This document shows, piece by piece, positions 53,801-62,344 of a DNA stretch of 64,000 bases. The translations under genes were made by a program, and so were the position numbers. Below the pieces are notes generated by a model. That model was not told where the DNA came from. It did not search any database and worked only from the letters and a program-made list of their open reading frames with translations. Location of the stretch: contig OZ037911.1 of assembly GCA_964035575.1 (NCBI GenBank), positions 1,116,001 to 1,180,000 on the forward strand. The letters run 5' to 3'. Origin of the DNA: Rhynchopus sp. YZ270_cl-10. Its lineage: Eukaryota > Euglenozoa > Diplonemea > Diplonemida > Diplonemidae. Numbering within the stretch: position 1 is the first letter of the stretch; the number at the start of each line of letters is the position of its first letter.

Positions 53801-56800
53801 CCGCCACAACGCCTTGCGGGATTCGGTGTACCGAGCTGCTCAAGGGGCGGGCTTGGACCCTGCTTTGGAGGAGACCGTGCGAGTGGAGTTGGAGTCGAAG
53901 AAGCGGCCAGGCGACGTCTACCTCCCAGTAGGAGTGGCGGAAAATGGACCTCGTTGTTTGGACATCACCCACGTGTGCCCCACCTTGCCTTCCTACAGAA
54001 CAGGGGCCTCGAAGTTTGTGGGCTGGTCGGCGAAGAACCAGGGCCAGGTCAAACGGGAGAAGCACGAGCGGGATTTGAACAAGATCAATACCAAGTTCTC
54101 CCCTATTGTGTTTGAAGCCTTCGGGGGTGCAGGCGACGAGGCGAACCTCTTGATTGCGCAGCTTGGAGGCCTGACGACGGGACAGACGTCGCACCTGACA
54201 GGGTCGGCAGAGTTGCGCATCCGGGAGAGCATTGCGGTGGCGTACCAGAAAAAGGTCGCATCTTCCTTTCTGGAGCGGGGTGCTATGTGTGTAGGGATTG
54301 CCACCCTGAAGCGGGAGCCGTGTGTGGAGGTAGATGTGGCACCGTCTGCAGAGGACATGGACCGGTTTGGACGCCGCAGTGCAGGGGCCGTGGAACCTCT
54401 CTGTGACGATGCGAACCCTGACGACGATATGAGTCGTCCTGCAGACCGAACGGAGGAGCAGCAGGGGAAGCGCAAGAGGGACGTGAAGCCGGACCACGTG
54501 GAGCCACCGAGGAAGCGGACCGGGAGGTTCGATTCGGCCACCGTGATTCCGGAAGGGCCTGGTCTCGATGTGGTGCGTGAGTGGGAGTTTTTGCGTGAGT
54601 GCCCGGCAGCGCAGAGGCCTCGGGCGACGGAGCAGGCGGCCAAGCTGGGAGCCTCGAAGGTGACTTGGTCGTTTGGGGCGGGGGACTGTGCTTTTGAGGC
54701 TTTGCTCTTCGCCACCGGGCGCACGGATTTGACGGTGGAGGGTCTGCGCCAGGCGGCAGTGAAGAAGGTCCAGGGCCGCGCTGATCTGTCGAGTGCGGCT
54801 GTCCCTAATTTTGGGGTCTGGCAGCGGCTGATGACGAGTGGGGACAGAGGAGACGAGCGTACGTGGGCGGATGCCATTGCAGTGGCGGGGGCAGGGGAGG
54901 CTCTTGAGGTATCTGTGGTCATCCTCAACGAGTTCGCCCGCCCTTCTCTGATGGTGCCAAGAAAACGGCCTAAGGCAGTGGTCCTTCTCCTCCACTCGGG
55001 TGATCAGGATGCGGCAGATGGATCCGGCAGTATCCCGGGACACTACGAGCCCCTCACCATGGACCCGGCTCTGCAGCAGCACATCCTGTCTTTTGAGGCC
55101 ACAGGTGGTAAGGGGGAGTGCCAGTCAGAGCGCCCCATGGCTTTTGTGGGAGCGAGGGAGGCGGAGGCGTCGAACACTTTCCTGCAGTGCGAACAATGCA
55201 GCAAGCTCTTCGATGCGTCGGACGCACACTTCTGCTGTCACACGTGTGGTGGCTTGGCATGTCTGCACTGCGCTCAGGGGTCCAAGCACTGCCCTCTGTC
55301 GCAAATTGGCAGGGCGGAATATTTCAGTGCCCTGTCTTTTTTGCACTCGAATGTTCCGGCTCAGGCTGCCTCTGCGGAGGGGAGCGGAGACCCACCACCT
55401 AAACGGGCTCCTTCTCCAGCAGTGCCAGCTCCCGAGGGCGAGGACGTCGAGGAGGTAGACATGCCAATGGCGGGCGAAGAGGGGCAGCAGGCAGAACAGA
55501 AGCAGCAGAAGCACGAGAAGCAACGGAAACAGCAGAAGCAGCAACAACAAAAGGCGGACCAGGAGAAGAAGGAAGCGTTGCAGCGTGCGTCGGACGCGTG
55601 GCAGCAAGCCCTGGAGGTACGGCGGGAGCATCGTCGGTCGTGGGGACCGGATTTGGCCGCGCTTCGGGGCACTTTTGGCGACCGCCAGCAGGAGTTGAGT
55701 CGTTTCCTGGAGGAACAGAATGTGCGTCTGGACCAGGCGAAGGCGGCGGACAGGCATCGTGTGGAGGAGCTGACCGCCAGGCACAAGCGGGAACTCGCAG
55801 AGGACGCGAAGAAGATGCATGCGCAGTACTTGGAAGACTGCGATCGGCACCCCGAAGCAGGAGAGTCGCTCCGGGCGGAGTATGACAGGCAACGCTGCGA
55901 GAGGCATTACGCCATCGCAGCTAAGCATGAGTTGGAGCAGAAGGCGACCACTCTGTTGTTGACGGCGGTGAACCTCTCCCGACAGCTGGAGGCAGAACGC
56001 ATGGTGGCATACGGGCGGTGCTTTGGGGTGGTGTGCGAAGGGCGGCTATTCCTCCCCTGCCATGCGGTGCGGAGAGCGGTGGGCGACGACCCTGAAGGAC
56101 TCGAACCTGACTGTGTCGGCGACTGGATGGCTCTCTTTGGTCCTCAAGGTGCTTCTCCGTGCCCGGGCGAGTTCCTGTACTGCTGGGCGACACAGCAGCC
56201 GTGGAGTGGGAACGGGGAGGGGGACGGTGATTGCCCGGAGTCGGTGGTCGCCCGTCAGGCGGTTAGGAAGATAGCAGGGGAGGCCGGATACTGCGACACC
56301 TGGGGCAAGACCAGCGCGGTCATCGTCGTTCGGGAAGGCAGGGTCAGCTGGGGAACCCCTTCTCGGGATCAGCTGGAGGAGGAGGTGGGGCGACAGGCCG
56401 AGGCGGCAGACACCGAGGTGCGTGTGAAGGTGGAGGAGATGGATGATGATGAGCAGGAGCAGGAGGAGGACCTCGACACCGCGATGGAGGGGGCGGATCG
56501 CTCGCATTCTCTGTCAGTGGAAGGCATCCCTGACCAGAAGAAGCAAGCGAGGGTGAGGGAATTGCTGAGGGCGCAGAGCGAGGCTTGGATGTGGACGGAG
56601 GAGGAGCGGACGGAGAGGGGGGGTCTTTTCCCGTGCCTCACCATGGGGTCGCCGGTGCCTTCTTCTGTGACGAAGTGGATCTCCCTGTTCCACTACCGTC
56701 AGGGAGAGAAACAGGATGGCAGACCCTTGTTGTCACTCCCCCTCTCTACCGCTACTTTCACTCAGTGGTATGAGGTGATGAAGGTGGTGGGTTTGCATGA

Positions 56801-57299
56801 GTGGTCGGTTCAGGAAAAGTGCAAGGCAAAGTCGACGTTGCATGCCCTGACGGACAACCGGAGCAGTAGGGGGCAGGCCTTTGCAGCGGAGAGGACAAGG
56901 AGGGAGAATGAGGCACGAGCGGCTCGAGAGGGAATAGGCCGACAACCTCAAGCCTCCTCTTCTTCTTCTTCTTCTTCCTCCACCTCTGCAGGCCGTGGCA
57001 CTACAACCTCCATCGCCCAACCTGCAGTCTCCACTTCTTCCTCCTCCTCATCGGCAGGCCGTGGCAATGCAACCTCCTCCGCCCAACCTGCTCCTTCCCC
57101 AGCTCCCAAAGGACCCCAGCGCCATGCAGCTCAGGGTAGGTCCAACACGTCGAACGTGTTCACCGACGCAGTGGCACAAGCGACGCAGCATGTGCTCTCG
57201 CCCCAGGAGGTGCAGAGAGGGCGCAATGGTCGCGGTGGTGGACAGAAGGGGAGACAGAGCGGAGGAAGGAAGGGGAAAAAGGGGAATAAAAAGAATTAG
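47118..57299 (+). CDS. LINE-A polyprotein: OTU - ZnF - RT - endonuclease - OTU - coiled coil
   Basis: The 3393-codon frame lacks its natural ATG and opens inside the repeat. Residues 1 to ~815 are Asn/Ser-rich; a strongly hydrophobic helix lies at ~1104-1125. OTU 1 has NDCGY (Cys 1185) and SHFEAV (His 1302). A C2H2-like finger is at 1365-1395 (CPFDGC...HMRRH), followed by a CANDQC...CNTC pair. The RT shows YRNAFN, QQGDPLGP and YLDD (1876-1879). The restriction-like endonuclease has CSAC (2198-2201), HTFGC, RPGD (Asp 2266) and LDITHV (Asp 2282). OTU 2 has GDCAFEAL (Cys 2524) and GHYEPL (His 2642). A cysteine cluster lies near 2690-2730, a coiled coil near 2790-2960, then Ser-rich and basic tails. 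RT and endonuclease insert the element; OTU domains are cysteine proteases, often deubiquitinases. Their role here is inferred only. All visible catalytic residues are present. Confidence 0.9.
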   Translation: MNSSNSSNSSNSSNSSNSSICYTSCNCSRNNNGSNKSSNSSNSSNSSNSSNSSNSSICYTSCNCSRNNNGSNKSSNSSNSSNSSNSSNSSNSSNSSNSSNSSNSSNSSNSSNSSNSSNSSNSSICYTSCNCSRNNNGSNKSSNSSNSSNSSNSSNSSNSSNSSICYTSCNCSRNNNGSNKSSNSSNSSNSSNSSNSSNSSNSSICYTSCNCSRNNNGSNKSSNSSNSSNSSNSSNSSNSSNSSNSSNSSNNISCINSSSRSTNSRSGSFLCYNSFLISGRSPIPPLFYPKKRPLEPNNPSSCSFDSSNKNVCGGNKVKNCCHNNPHPPSPHDIPKKRQCMPNHISGCNCDSSKNEIFGVLGGVPVSPLVCSSSSSKGLYCSSSNSRLYSFFTSSSKGFSSSGSNSRSNSRHNSSLNSSSNGFCSSKSVSKSSSSSSSNSRHNSSFNCSSKDFCSSSSNSRSNSRHNSSFNSSSNGFCGSSSNGGSSSVSNSSSSSSSNSVSKSSSSSSSNSRHNSSLNSSSNGFCSSSSNSVSKSSSSNRHNSSFISSSKDFCGSSSNGRSNSSSNSRLNSSFNSSSKDFCSSGSNSRSNSVSKSSSSSSSNSRHNSSFNCSSKDFGSSSSNSRSNSRLSSSFNSSSKDFCSSVSNSRSSSSSNSRHNSSLNSSSNGFCSSSSNSVSKSSSSSRHNSSLNSSSNGFCSSSSNSVSKSSSSNRHNSRHNSSFISSSKDFCGSSSNGRSNSSSNSRLNSSFNSSSKDFCSSGSNSRSNSVSKSSSSSSSNSRHNSSFNCSSIDFCSSSSNSRSNSSTNINSRRSNNNLGGGERGMLVFGVSLEGREGQSGCVMMRVWQKGCVQIEFWFDWWCNLWEVFTSLRQPDPCWVVEAPEWGVFVSFAVLDLWKDRRAPTLSHLILWLVGRRTRRTRRGHRSLNWTKSQAGRLRRRKAPCNRLPSPAAHPVFRRIRVADALRGALQCVAIWVLVFVGSELGRSVPHVLGCALFRDAEVLGVGVLRGLCRVRRGWRWLEGASERVRRWTGGIRVAASLVRASVMGVGQLSVCAAEWVWVAWSAGGCLAGFVALVGVARPLGWVLLLEVRRVAARRWTRRIGMAFGMLVVSLLVLLSLLWRAVTPWDLRPAPADPEHPISLSPFALTGGCANVNAPAYTEQAVSVDATLAKFGAKRIPNVSTNDCGYVALHLWDHDTQPDVRAMRKQLYDTAVEVSNRLVQVLGSQEAMTEFANGVTGEAHLNHLGLQLTATASRINIVVVQASEENPLVRITPGSKRVAKSYAESFQAKLPTVVIALCDSHFEAVELVPEVGKTKEGMAEKMRKEARQAVLDTAHLDGIIPTNTTTTAPLATKLGHINADRVFCPFDGCRAGILSSSDAVGGLSRKGLLQHMRRHQADGAYIPDELLGHLGMSRCANDQCDMLLPQSKEVCNTCTVHFGEEGFTAPSPSSRGMLTDQDDLPSFEVMGTTRIQLKGGCPDKHLQLYSELFLRVLMDILEYQDEVAWKRLALFFTVLHRTRTERGGKDQERRLTSTWGKDLEAWKAGQYVALWEQTVEERKPRPSGWSDEDTDEGRRKRTIAKARAGLPSQAMSCATSDGLAPQTPATLEKLQTKHPAAADSKALEQADWPQPQEVPPVTVVEVMKALRSMPKSSAAGPSNVTGAHLRTLCLQRRAKGTLAALAAVLTSLARGNAPVEVAEFFAGANLVALRKPAKGPGLEEDVRPIAVGDTLRRLVGKILSARVRVPARTLLLRGNQVGVATARGAAVATDVISQYAVRNRGKGKVILKIDYRNAFNCVDRLSMLRAVDANLPELAPWVRWCYLEPSSLFYGGDTIRSQRGAQQGDPLGPLLFSLTIHQMALELKGHPGLDGTLWYLDDGSLRGSPKAVFEAYQVLCTRSSELGLEVNANKCELISTGGVSKEDLEAVGFTLNEGGQDAMGEGGFRLLDVDGFDFLGIPIGSAAFCEEYMAQKVDDSRRNLEALVDLGDSQAAFYVLRYCEGYCRMVFYMRGIPQCAEYLTAFDDLIDRCLAALLHDPDGALPELARAQAALPVALGGLGIRRTVDHRTAASLASQSGNLQLSQALDPAFTWDEERWNSAAEEYNSRVPVAFHVDRAQPKKILEQQSLSSAVIDAQADKLMQQLCMRDRARMKSLLLPLSGTYLTATPSARNQMSSADFAVVTRFRLGVAIHAEGTTCSACQGGQKRVVMDSFGDHTFGCPYSKHRVARHNALRDSVYRAAQGAGLDPALEETVRVELESKKRPGDVYLPVGVAENGPRCLDITHVCPTLPSYRTGASKFVGWSAKNQGQVKREKHERDLNKINTKFSPIVFEAFGGAGDEANLLIAQLGGLTTGQTSHLTGSAELRIRESIAVAYQKKVASSFLERGAMCVGIATLKREPCVEVDVAPSAEDMDRFGRRSAGAVEPLCDDANPDDDMSRPADRTEEQQGKRKRDVKPDHVEPPRKRTGRFDSATVIPEGPGLDVVREWEFLRECPAAQRPRATEQAAKLGASKVTWSFGAGDCAFEALLFATGRTDLTVEGLRQAAVKKVQGRADLSSAAVPNFGVWQRLMTSGDRGDERTWADAIAVAGAGEALEVSVVILNEFARPSLMVPRKRPKAVVLLLHSGDQDAADGSGSIPGHYEPLTMDPALQQHILSFEATGGKGECQSERPMAFVGAREAEASNTFLQCEQCSKLFDASDAHFCCHTCGGLACLHCAQGSKHCPLSQIGRAEYFSALSFLHSNVPAQAASAEGSGDPPPKRAPSPAVPAPEGEDVEEVDMPMAGEEGQQAEQKQQKHEKQRKQQKQQQQKADQEKKEALQRASDAWQQALEVRREHRRSWGPDLAALRGTFGDRQQELSRFLEEQNVRLDQAKAADRHRVEELTARHKRELAEDAKKMHAQYLEDCDRHPEAGESLRAEYDRQRCERHYAIAAKHELEQKATTLLLTAVNLSRQLEAERMVAYGRCFGVVCEGRLFLPCHAVRRAVGDDPEGLEPDCVGDWMALFGPQGASPCPGEFLYCWATQQPWSGNGEGDGDCPESVVARQAVRKIAGEAGYCDTWGKTSAVIVVREGRVSWGTPSRDQLEEEVGRQAEAADTEVRVKVEEMDDDEQEQEEDLDTAMEGADRSHSLSVEGIPDQKKQARVRELLRAQSEAWMWTEEERTERGGLFPCLTMGSPVPSSVTKWISLFHYRQGEKQDGRPLLSLPLSTATFTQWYEVMKVVGLHEWSVQEKCKAKSTLHALTDNRSSRGQAFAAERTRRENEARAAREGIGRQPQASSSSSSSSSTSAGRGTTTSIAQPAVSTSSSSSSAGRGNATSSAQPAPSPAPKGPQRHAAQGRSNTSNVFTDAVAQATQHVLSPQEVQRGRNGRGGGQKGRQSGGRKGKKGNKKN
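48220..49560 (+). repeat. CAG-rich decayed tandem repeat inside the LINE ORF
   Basis: TTCCAACAGCAGG and CAACAGCAGTTTCAACAGC phrases repeat many times, coding for Ser/Asn/Phe/Cys-rich protein. A ~470-bp segment is duplicated: 48670-48960 recurs at 49190-49480. Copy 1 has a different Ser/Asn/Thr-rich repeat at the equivalent place, so this region evolves fast. Confidence 0.85.
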
Positions 57300-58288
57300 A
57301 GAGTTAGAGAGTTAGAGGGTGAGAGTGTGTGTGTAGAAGCGTGTAGAGAATGACAGTTTGCCCCATGTTTATTTTTAACCCTTTTTATTTTGTGTTTTTG
57401 GTTCTTTTCATCCTTTGGGGTTTGCCCCCCCCTTTCCCCCCTTTCCGCCCCCCTTCCTATTTGTTAATATTTTTGGTTGGCTGCTGGCTAGGACGGGTCT
57501 ACCCCAGCGACGGCCCTTACCCCTTGGACGAGGCTCTGAGGGTAGAGGGCAGTCTCGGAGTAAGACCTGTCTAAGAGCCAGGCCAGTGGCATCAGGAGCC
57601 ATTGGGCCACTTTTATAGATTGTGCAGTAGAGTAGAGTTTGTACAGAACTCTTGTCCTTTGAGTTCCTTTTTTCACTCCTTTAGTTTTTCATTTTTACCT
57701 TGTGAAGGTCAATTTAAATTTTTCATTTTTCAAAACCACCACAGGTAAGCACGAGACCCACCATTGTTGTTGTTGATTTTGTTGTGCGTTATTGTTGTTT
57801 TCCCCTTTGGGTGTCAGTCAGTCGGGTCAGGTCACACTTACAGAAGTTCTCAAAAATTTTCACCAAAAAGAAAACTACTAAAAAGATTATGGAACTTCCT
57901 TTTTATTTGTTTGTGTGTTACAGAGGAAACGGCTCACTCAATCCCCTCCTTCTCCTCCCCTCCCCTCCCCAAGACAAAGCAAAATAAAACTACACCGGTA
58001 GACAGAGCAACCCTCCCGTCCCATCCCCTCCCCTTTTCCTTTTGGGAAAAATTGCACTCACATACTACCCTTTTGCTTATTTGCAGGGAAGTGTTGGTTG
58101 TAGTTGTCCCACATGCTTTCTATTTTAGTGCCACTAACTGTGTTTTCAGGCACTGTCTTGCCAGTACAATAGTAAAGTGCCCTTGTCTGGACATCTAGCT
58201 GTTTACATACTCGCTTGACTAGTAAGTACCCCCTCTGTCACTGGATGTAGATAAAAAAAGCGAGCCTAGGGCTAAGTTGAACAACACC
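57300..58288 (+). other. 3' UTR of LINE-A copy 3
   Basis: About 1 kb with no gene, ending CTAAGTTGAACAACACC just before the A run. The same end is seen in copy 2. Confidence 0.85.
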
Positions 58289-58369
58289 AAAAAAAAAAAA
58301 AAAAAAAAAAAAAAGCCCAAAAAAAAAATTTAAGACAGTCCTGTTCAAAAAATGGACTGCCAAATGACA

Positions 58370-58860
58370 TGTGGCATTCGGCCAAAAAGCAGCTTTTTTG
58401 GTCATTTTTACCTTGTAAAACATGACACTTGTGGCATGCTTCCCAGTACACAAAAGTGTATTGAAAAACCTGAAAAAACACATGTAATATGTGATGGTCA
58501 AAAGTGCAAGATTCCTTCGTTAATGAACTTTTTGAGTACCAGTTATACCTGGGGAATATGGTCAGATCACTCTTCAGACCAGCTGGAGTTTACCACAAAA
58601 ACACCACTTTTTACAGGCCACTTTTAAAGCAGTTCATGAAGGCATGAGTGAGGTTTTTTTGTACACGTTACCGTGAGCGGGCGCGCGAAGCGCGCACGCG
58701 AACGCCCCGCGGGAAGCGAATAGCTGACCGCCTGCCCAGTGTGTGAGGTCCATACAAAAAAAACCACGTGTAAAAAAAGGTGAGGTCCTCCTCATGTTTC
58801 CATGGAAGTGTCACACAAGAACGACAGGTTTTTTAGCCCGTCACCAAATCCTAAAAAACC
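58370..58860 (+). repeat. Repeat Y, third copy, with Box I
   Basis: Shares TTGTAAAACATGACACTTGT, GGCATGCTTCCCAG (58433-58446), GAACTTTTTGAGTACC and the GCGGGCGCGCGAAGCGCGCA block with 37465-38160. Confidence 0.85.
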
Positions 58861-59025
58861 TTAGTTTTTTAGTCTTTACTATAGAGATGTGCGCCACCCA
58901 CACCACACACACTACACACCCACACACACACACTGACGCTGACGCTCTCAGCAATGAAGCGATGGATACGGTCGAAGTTGCGAGGGCGGAGCAGCTAAGC
59001 CAGGCAGCTGCAGAATACCCTCTTT

Positions 59026-59990
59026 TTTTCTCTTTTTTGTACTTGGACTAGTTTTTTATGAGAATAGAAAGGAAAAAGGAAGAAATGGAGAAGACAATAA
59101 AGACAATAAAATGAACAGGAAATGGAAAAGGAAAAAGGAAATGGAAAAATGAAAAGGAAAAAATGATGACCAAAAATGGTCGGTGTTTCAAGTTTTGTAT
59201 AAAAGGCGGGCGAAGAGTACGGTAGAGCCAACAGAGTTTTATACAAAACAAGAAACTGCATTATGTGTTTGTTTTTTATTCTTTTTGATCAATTTGAATA
59301 CACAGGCGTCACACTTCTGGGGCAAAAAAAGGAAAAAAAGAAGACCTAATCCTCCTTACTTAAAAGAAGGGAAGGGAGAATAAAAAACACATTGCCTTTG
59401 CTTTGTTGTCTGCAGAATGGTTTGTTTTAGTGCCTCCCCTGGAAAAAGAAAAATGGATTCCACTTGGTAAAAATAGCACACCTGTTGAACACACGTCAGG
59501 CCAGGAACAGAAGAAAAGCAAACGCTTCCACGAATGGAAGCAAAAGAAAAGTGTGGTGAAAAAACCCTTTTGGCCAAGGTGGTCTTGACTCTGTCTACAA
59601 ACTTTGGGGATGAATGAAAAAATGACACTGAATAAATAACAGAGAGTGGGCGGGTAAGCCACTTCTCCGAGCTAAACACAAAGTAAACACCCTCCACCCA
59701 TCTGATCCCGCCCACAAACACAAACAATCACGACAGAAACCAAGACAGGCAGAGGATGACCAGGGTAGGTTTTACTTGAACAGCGAACCTCTGCCTTGAT
59801 ACTTCACACGCTCAGCAGACGAGTTGCCACAACTCTCCAGACCTGCTGCAAAACAGGCCTGCACCTTTCACCGCATTTCGCTTCGTGCCCCTCATCTGGC
59901 GCACTACTGACGGGGGACGCCCCATGTAGGCACATCGGTAGGATTTCGTCTTAACATAGTTTTTTGTGTAAAAAAAAATGAACCCCTGTA
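59026..59990 (-). repeat. Repeat X, minus-strand copy
   Basis: Nearly identical to the copies at 38447-39428 and 61361-62340. On the minus strand the A-rich tail (AGAGAAAAAAAGAGGG) is at 59026-59040 and the 5' end near 59990 leads into 20-bp repeats. Confidence 0.8.
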
Positions 59991-60112
59991 AAAAAAAATG
60001 AACCCCTGTAAAAAAAAATGAACCCCTGTAAAAAAAAATGAACCCCTTTTGTAAAAAAAAATGAACCCCTGTAAAAAAAAATGAACCCCTGTAAAAAAAA
60101 ATGAACCCCCTC
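59970..60112 (-). repeat. 20-bp tandem repeat at the 5' end of repeat X
   Basis: About seven units of GTAAAAAAAAATGAACCCCT with one slightly longer unit. The other repeat X copies have one or two units, so this is a variable 5' monomer array. Confidence 0.93.
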
Positions 60113-60841
60113 TCTCATGAATACCCTCTCTTCCAAAAGAGCGTATGGGCCAAAGCACTGTCACTGCAGAGCCTCACCCGTGACCTACGCAGTGTGGTCC
60201 AAGTCGACAGTTGGACCAGAGGCAAAGAGGGAGGTGTCACCAGTCTGACAGCGCTCGGAGGGACAGTGGTGCAAGGGGTAAACCGACGGGCTGTGCTTTC
60301 CGCCAAGACAGAGGCCGTCCTCCGCCACCTCAACGCCCACAACATCCGCAGCGAACAGCCGCATGGCCCTAGCTCCATCCTGTATGAGGAGAGCCAAGCA
60401 TGGGCAGCACGGTTCTACCCCCAGGACCACTACGCCGCGAACTGGACGGAGGCATCCAGCCAGGCACGGGGCAGAGCGGCGGTGGACACTGCAGCCTTCA
60501 GGTCCAGACCCCCGCGACCAGCCCCCGCGGGGGCCCGCAAGAACGCCAAAATCATCTCATGTGAGAGCCACGGAAAAGTCAGATGTGTGTCCTGTGTGAA
60601 AGTGCGAGCCGTAGTGGAAACCTGCTGCAACCTGCACCACAGAGAGGATGATGGCCTTGAGCTTGTGATGGACTTCTGCCTGAGCCACAGATTGACGCGC
60701 TGTGGGGCCTGCCACTTGGACAGAAAAAGCCTAAACGAATGCTGCCACTCCTGCCACCCGCAATTCAAGCACGCGGCCCAGGAAGGCATTCAACCACTGC
60801 ATCACCGTCACGACCCTTCGGGGGCGTCTGCCGTGACGTGA
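60113..60841 (+). CDS. Cysteine-rich protein of unknown function, likely mobile-element derived
   Basis: The frame opens within the 20-bp repeat (ATG at 60101), so its true start is unknown; about 240 codons. The last third is rich in Cys and His: CVSCVK, CCNLHH, CLSHRLTRCGAC and CCHSCH, suggesting zinc binding. I do not recognise the family. It may be the end of an ORF of the tyrosine-recombinase element found further right. Confidence 0.45.
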   Translation, partial: SHEYPLFQKSVWAKALSLQSLTRDLRSVVQVDSWTRGKEGGVTSLTALGGTVVQGVNRRAVLSAKTEAVLRHLNAHNIRSEQPHGPSSILYEESQAWAARFYPQDHYAANWTEASSQARGRAAVDTAAFRSRPPRPAPAGARKNAKIISCESHGKVRCVSCVKVRAVVETCCNLHHREDDGLELVMDFCLSHRLTRCGACHLDRKSLNECCHSCHPQFKHAAQEGIQPLHHRHDPSGASAVT

Positions 60842-61178
60842 GCACCCCCCCCCCCTTTTTGGGGACATATTCTGAGCAAGAATTACCCCTACTAGTTATC
60901 AAACACACACACATACTGTAAACTTGTTTAAGTAGCTTTGCTACGCCAGGGGGGTCTCTAGGATAAAATATGTCGCGAATAAGAAAGTCTTTTCCCCCTC
61001 CCCCTTTTTCGCTATGGATATATTTTTTTTTTTGCGCGTACCATTTCTCTATTGCTACGTGCCCTTTTGTTGTTATTGCTTACCACTTGCTTCGGCAAGG
61101 TTGGTTGAGGACGTTACGGGGAAATCTCACCACCACCTTCATCAGTATTTTGTGTTGTGTTTCCCCAGTCTCGCCCTC
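60842..61178. other. Noncoding spacer with a likely SL acceptor
   Basis: Pyrimidine-rich text ending TGTGTTTCCCCAG at 61156-61168, 10 nt before an ATG, which is what a trans-splice acceptor would look like. No other feature. Confidence 0.45.
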
Positions 61179-61360
61179 ATGACCACTATGGATGAAGCGC
61201 TGGAGTCGCTCAGGGCCAAGAGTGGGTCACGGTCGTTCCGGATGTCGCGAGATGTTGCGAACATTTCGGGGAGGAACACGTGCGCGCTGCGTTGGCACGC
61301 GTCACGGGAACTGTGCCCTCGGACTGGACAGATGTTCCCTGTCTGCGTCTTCTTTTGCTC
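61179..61360 (+). CDS. Start of an unknown ORF, cut by repeat X
   Basis: MTTMDEALESLRAKSG opens after a T/C-rich AG. About 55 codons follow before the T run that begins repeat X. It may be the start of the ORF resumed at 62345, since repeat X lies exactly between them. No domain recognised. Confidence 0.4.
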
Positions 61361-62340
61361 CTTTTTTTTTTTTTTTTTTTTTTTTTCTCTTTTGTACTTG
61401 GTCTAGTTTTTTATGAGATTAGAAAGGAAAAAGGAAGAAATGGAGAAGACAATAAAGACAATAAAATGAACAGGAAATGGAAAAGGAAAAAGGAAATGGA
61501 AAAAGGAAAAGGAAAAAATGATGACCAAAAATGGTCGGTGTTTCAAGTTTTGTATAAAAGGCGGGCGAAGAGTACGGAAGAGCCAACAGAATTTTATACA
61601 AAACAAGAAACTGCATTATGTGTTTGTTTTTTATTCTTTTTAATCAATTTGAATACACAGGCGTCACACTTCTGGGGCAAAAAAAGGAAAAAAAAGAAGA
61701 CCTAATCCTCCTTACTTAAAAGAAGGGAAGGGAGAATAAAAAACACATTGCCTTTGCTTTGTTGTCTGCAGAATGGTTTGTTTTAGTGCCTCCCCTGGAA
61801 AAAGAAAAATGGATTCCACTTGGTAAAAATAGCACACCTGTTGAACACACGTCAGGCCAGGAACAGAAGAAAAACAAGACTTCCACGAATGGAAGCAAAA
61901 GAAAAGTGTGGTGAAAAAACCCTTTTGGCCAAGGTGGCCTTGACTCTGTCTACAAACTTTGGGGATGAATGAAAATATGACACTGAATAAATAACAGAGA
62001 GTGGGCGGGTAAGCCACTTCTCCGAGCTAAACACAAAGTAAACACCCTCCACCCATCTGATCCCGCCCACAAACACAAACAATCACAACAGAGAACAAGA
62101 CAGGCAGAGGATGACCAGGGTAGGTTTTACTTGGACAGCGAACCTCTGCCTTGATACTTCACACGCTCAGCAGACGAGTTGCCACAACTCTCCAGACCTG
62201 CTGCGAACAGGCCTGCACCTTTCACCGCTTTTCGCTTCATGCCCCTCATCTGGCGCACTACTAACGGGGGACGCCCCATGTAGGCACATCGGTAGGATTT
62301 CGTCTTAACATAGTTTTTTGTGTAAAAAAAAATGAACCCC
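61361..62340 (-). repeat. Repeat X, third copy, poly(A)-tailed, minus strand
   Basis: On the minus strand the element ends in about 25 A (T at 61361-61386), a clear retroposition tail. It carries small deletions relative to the 59026 copy. Confidence 0.85.
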
Positions 62341-62344
62341 TTTG

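Larger units (their letters stand above)
47118..58314 (+). mobile_element. CRE-like LINE, family A, copy 3 (longest copy)
   Basis: It begins in the AACAGCAGC repeat, without the MRRKALLG start found at 472 and 39458, so the extreme 5' end is missing or rearranged. It then carries one uninterrupted 10.2-kb frame, a ~1-kb 3' UTR and poly(A) at 58289-58314. The order of ZnF, RT and restriction-like endonuclease places it with CRE/SLACS-type or other endonuclease-bearing early LINEs. Known relatives in trypanosomatids insert into SL RNA genes; here the flanks are not SL RNA. Confidence 0.92.

Noticed and set aside
53676-55082. Minus-strand 468-codon frame inside the LINE
   Set aside because: It is the antisense shadow of the GC-rich endonuclease/OTU coding region, and occurs identically in the other copy.
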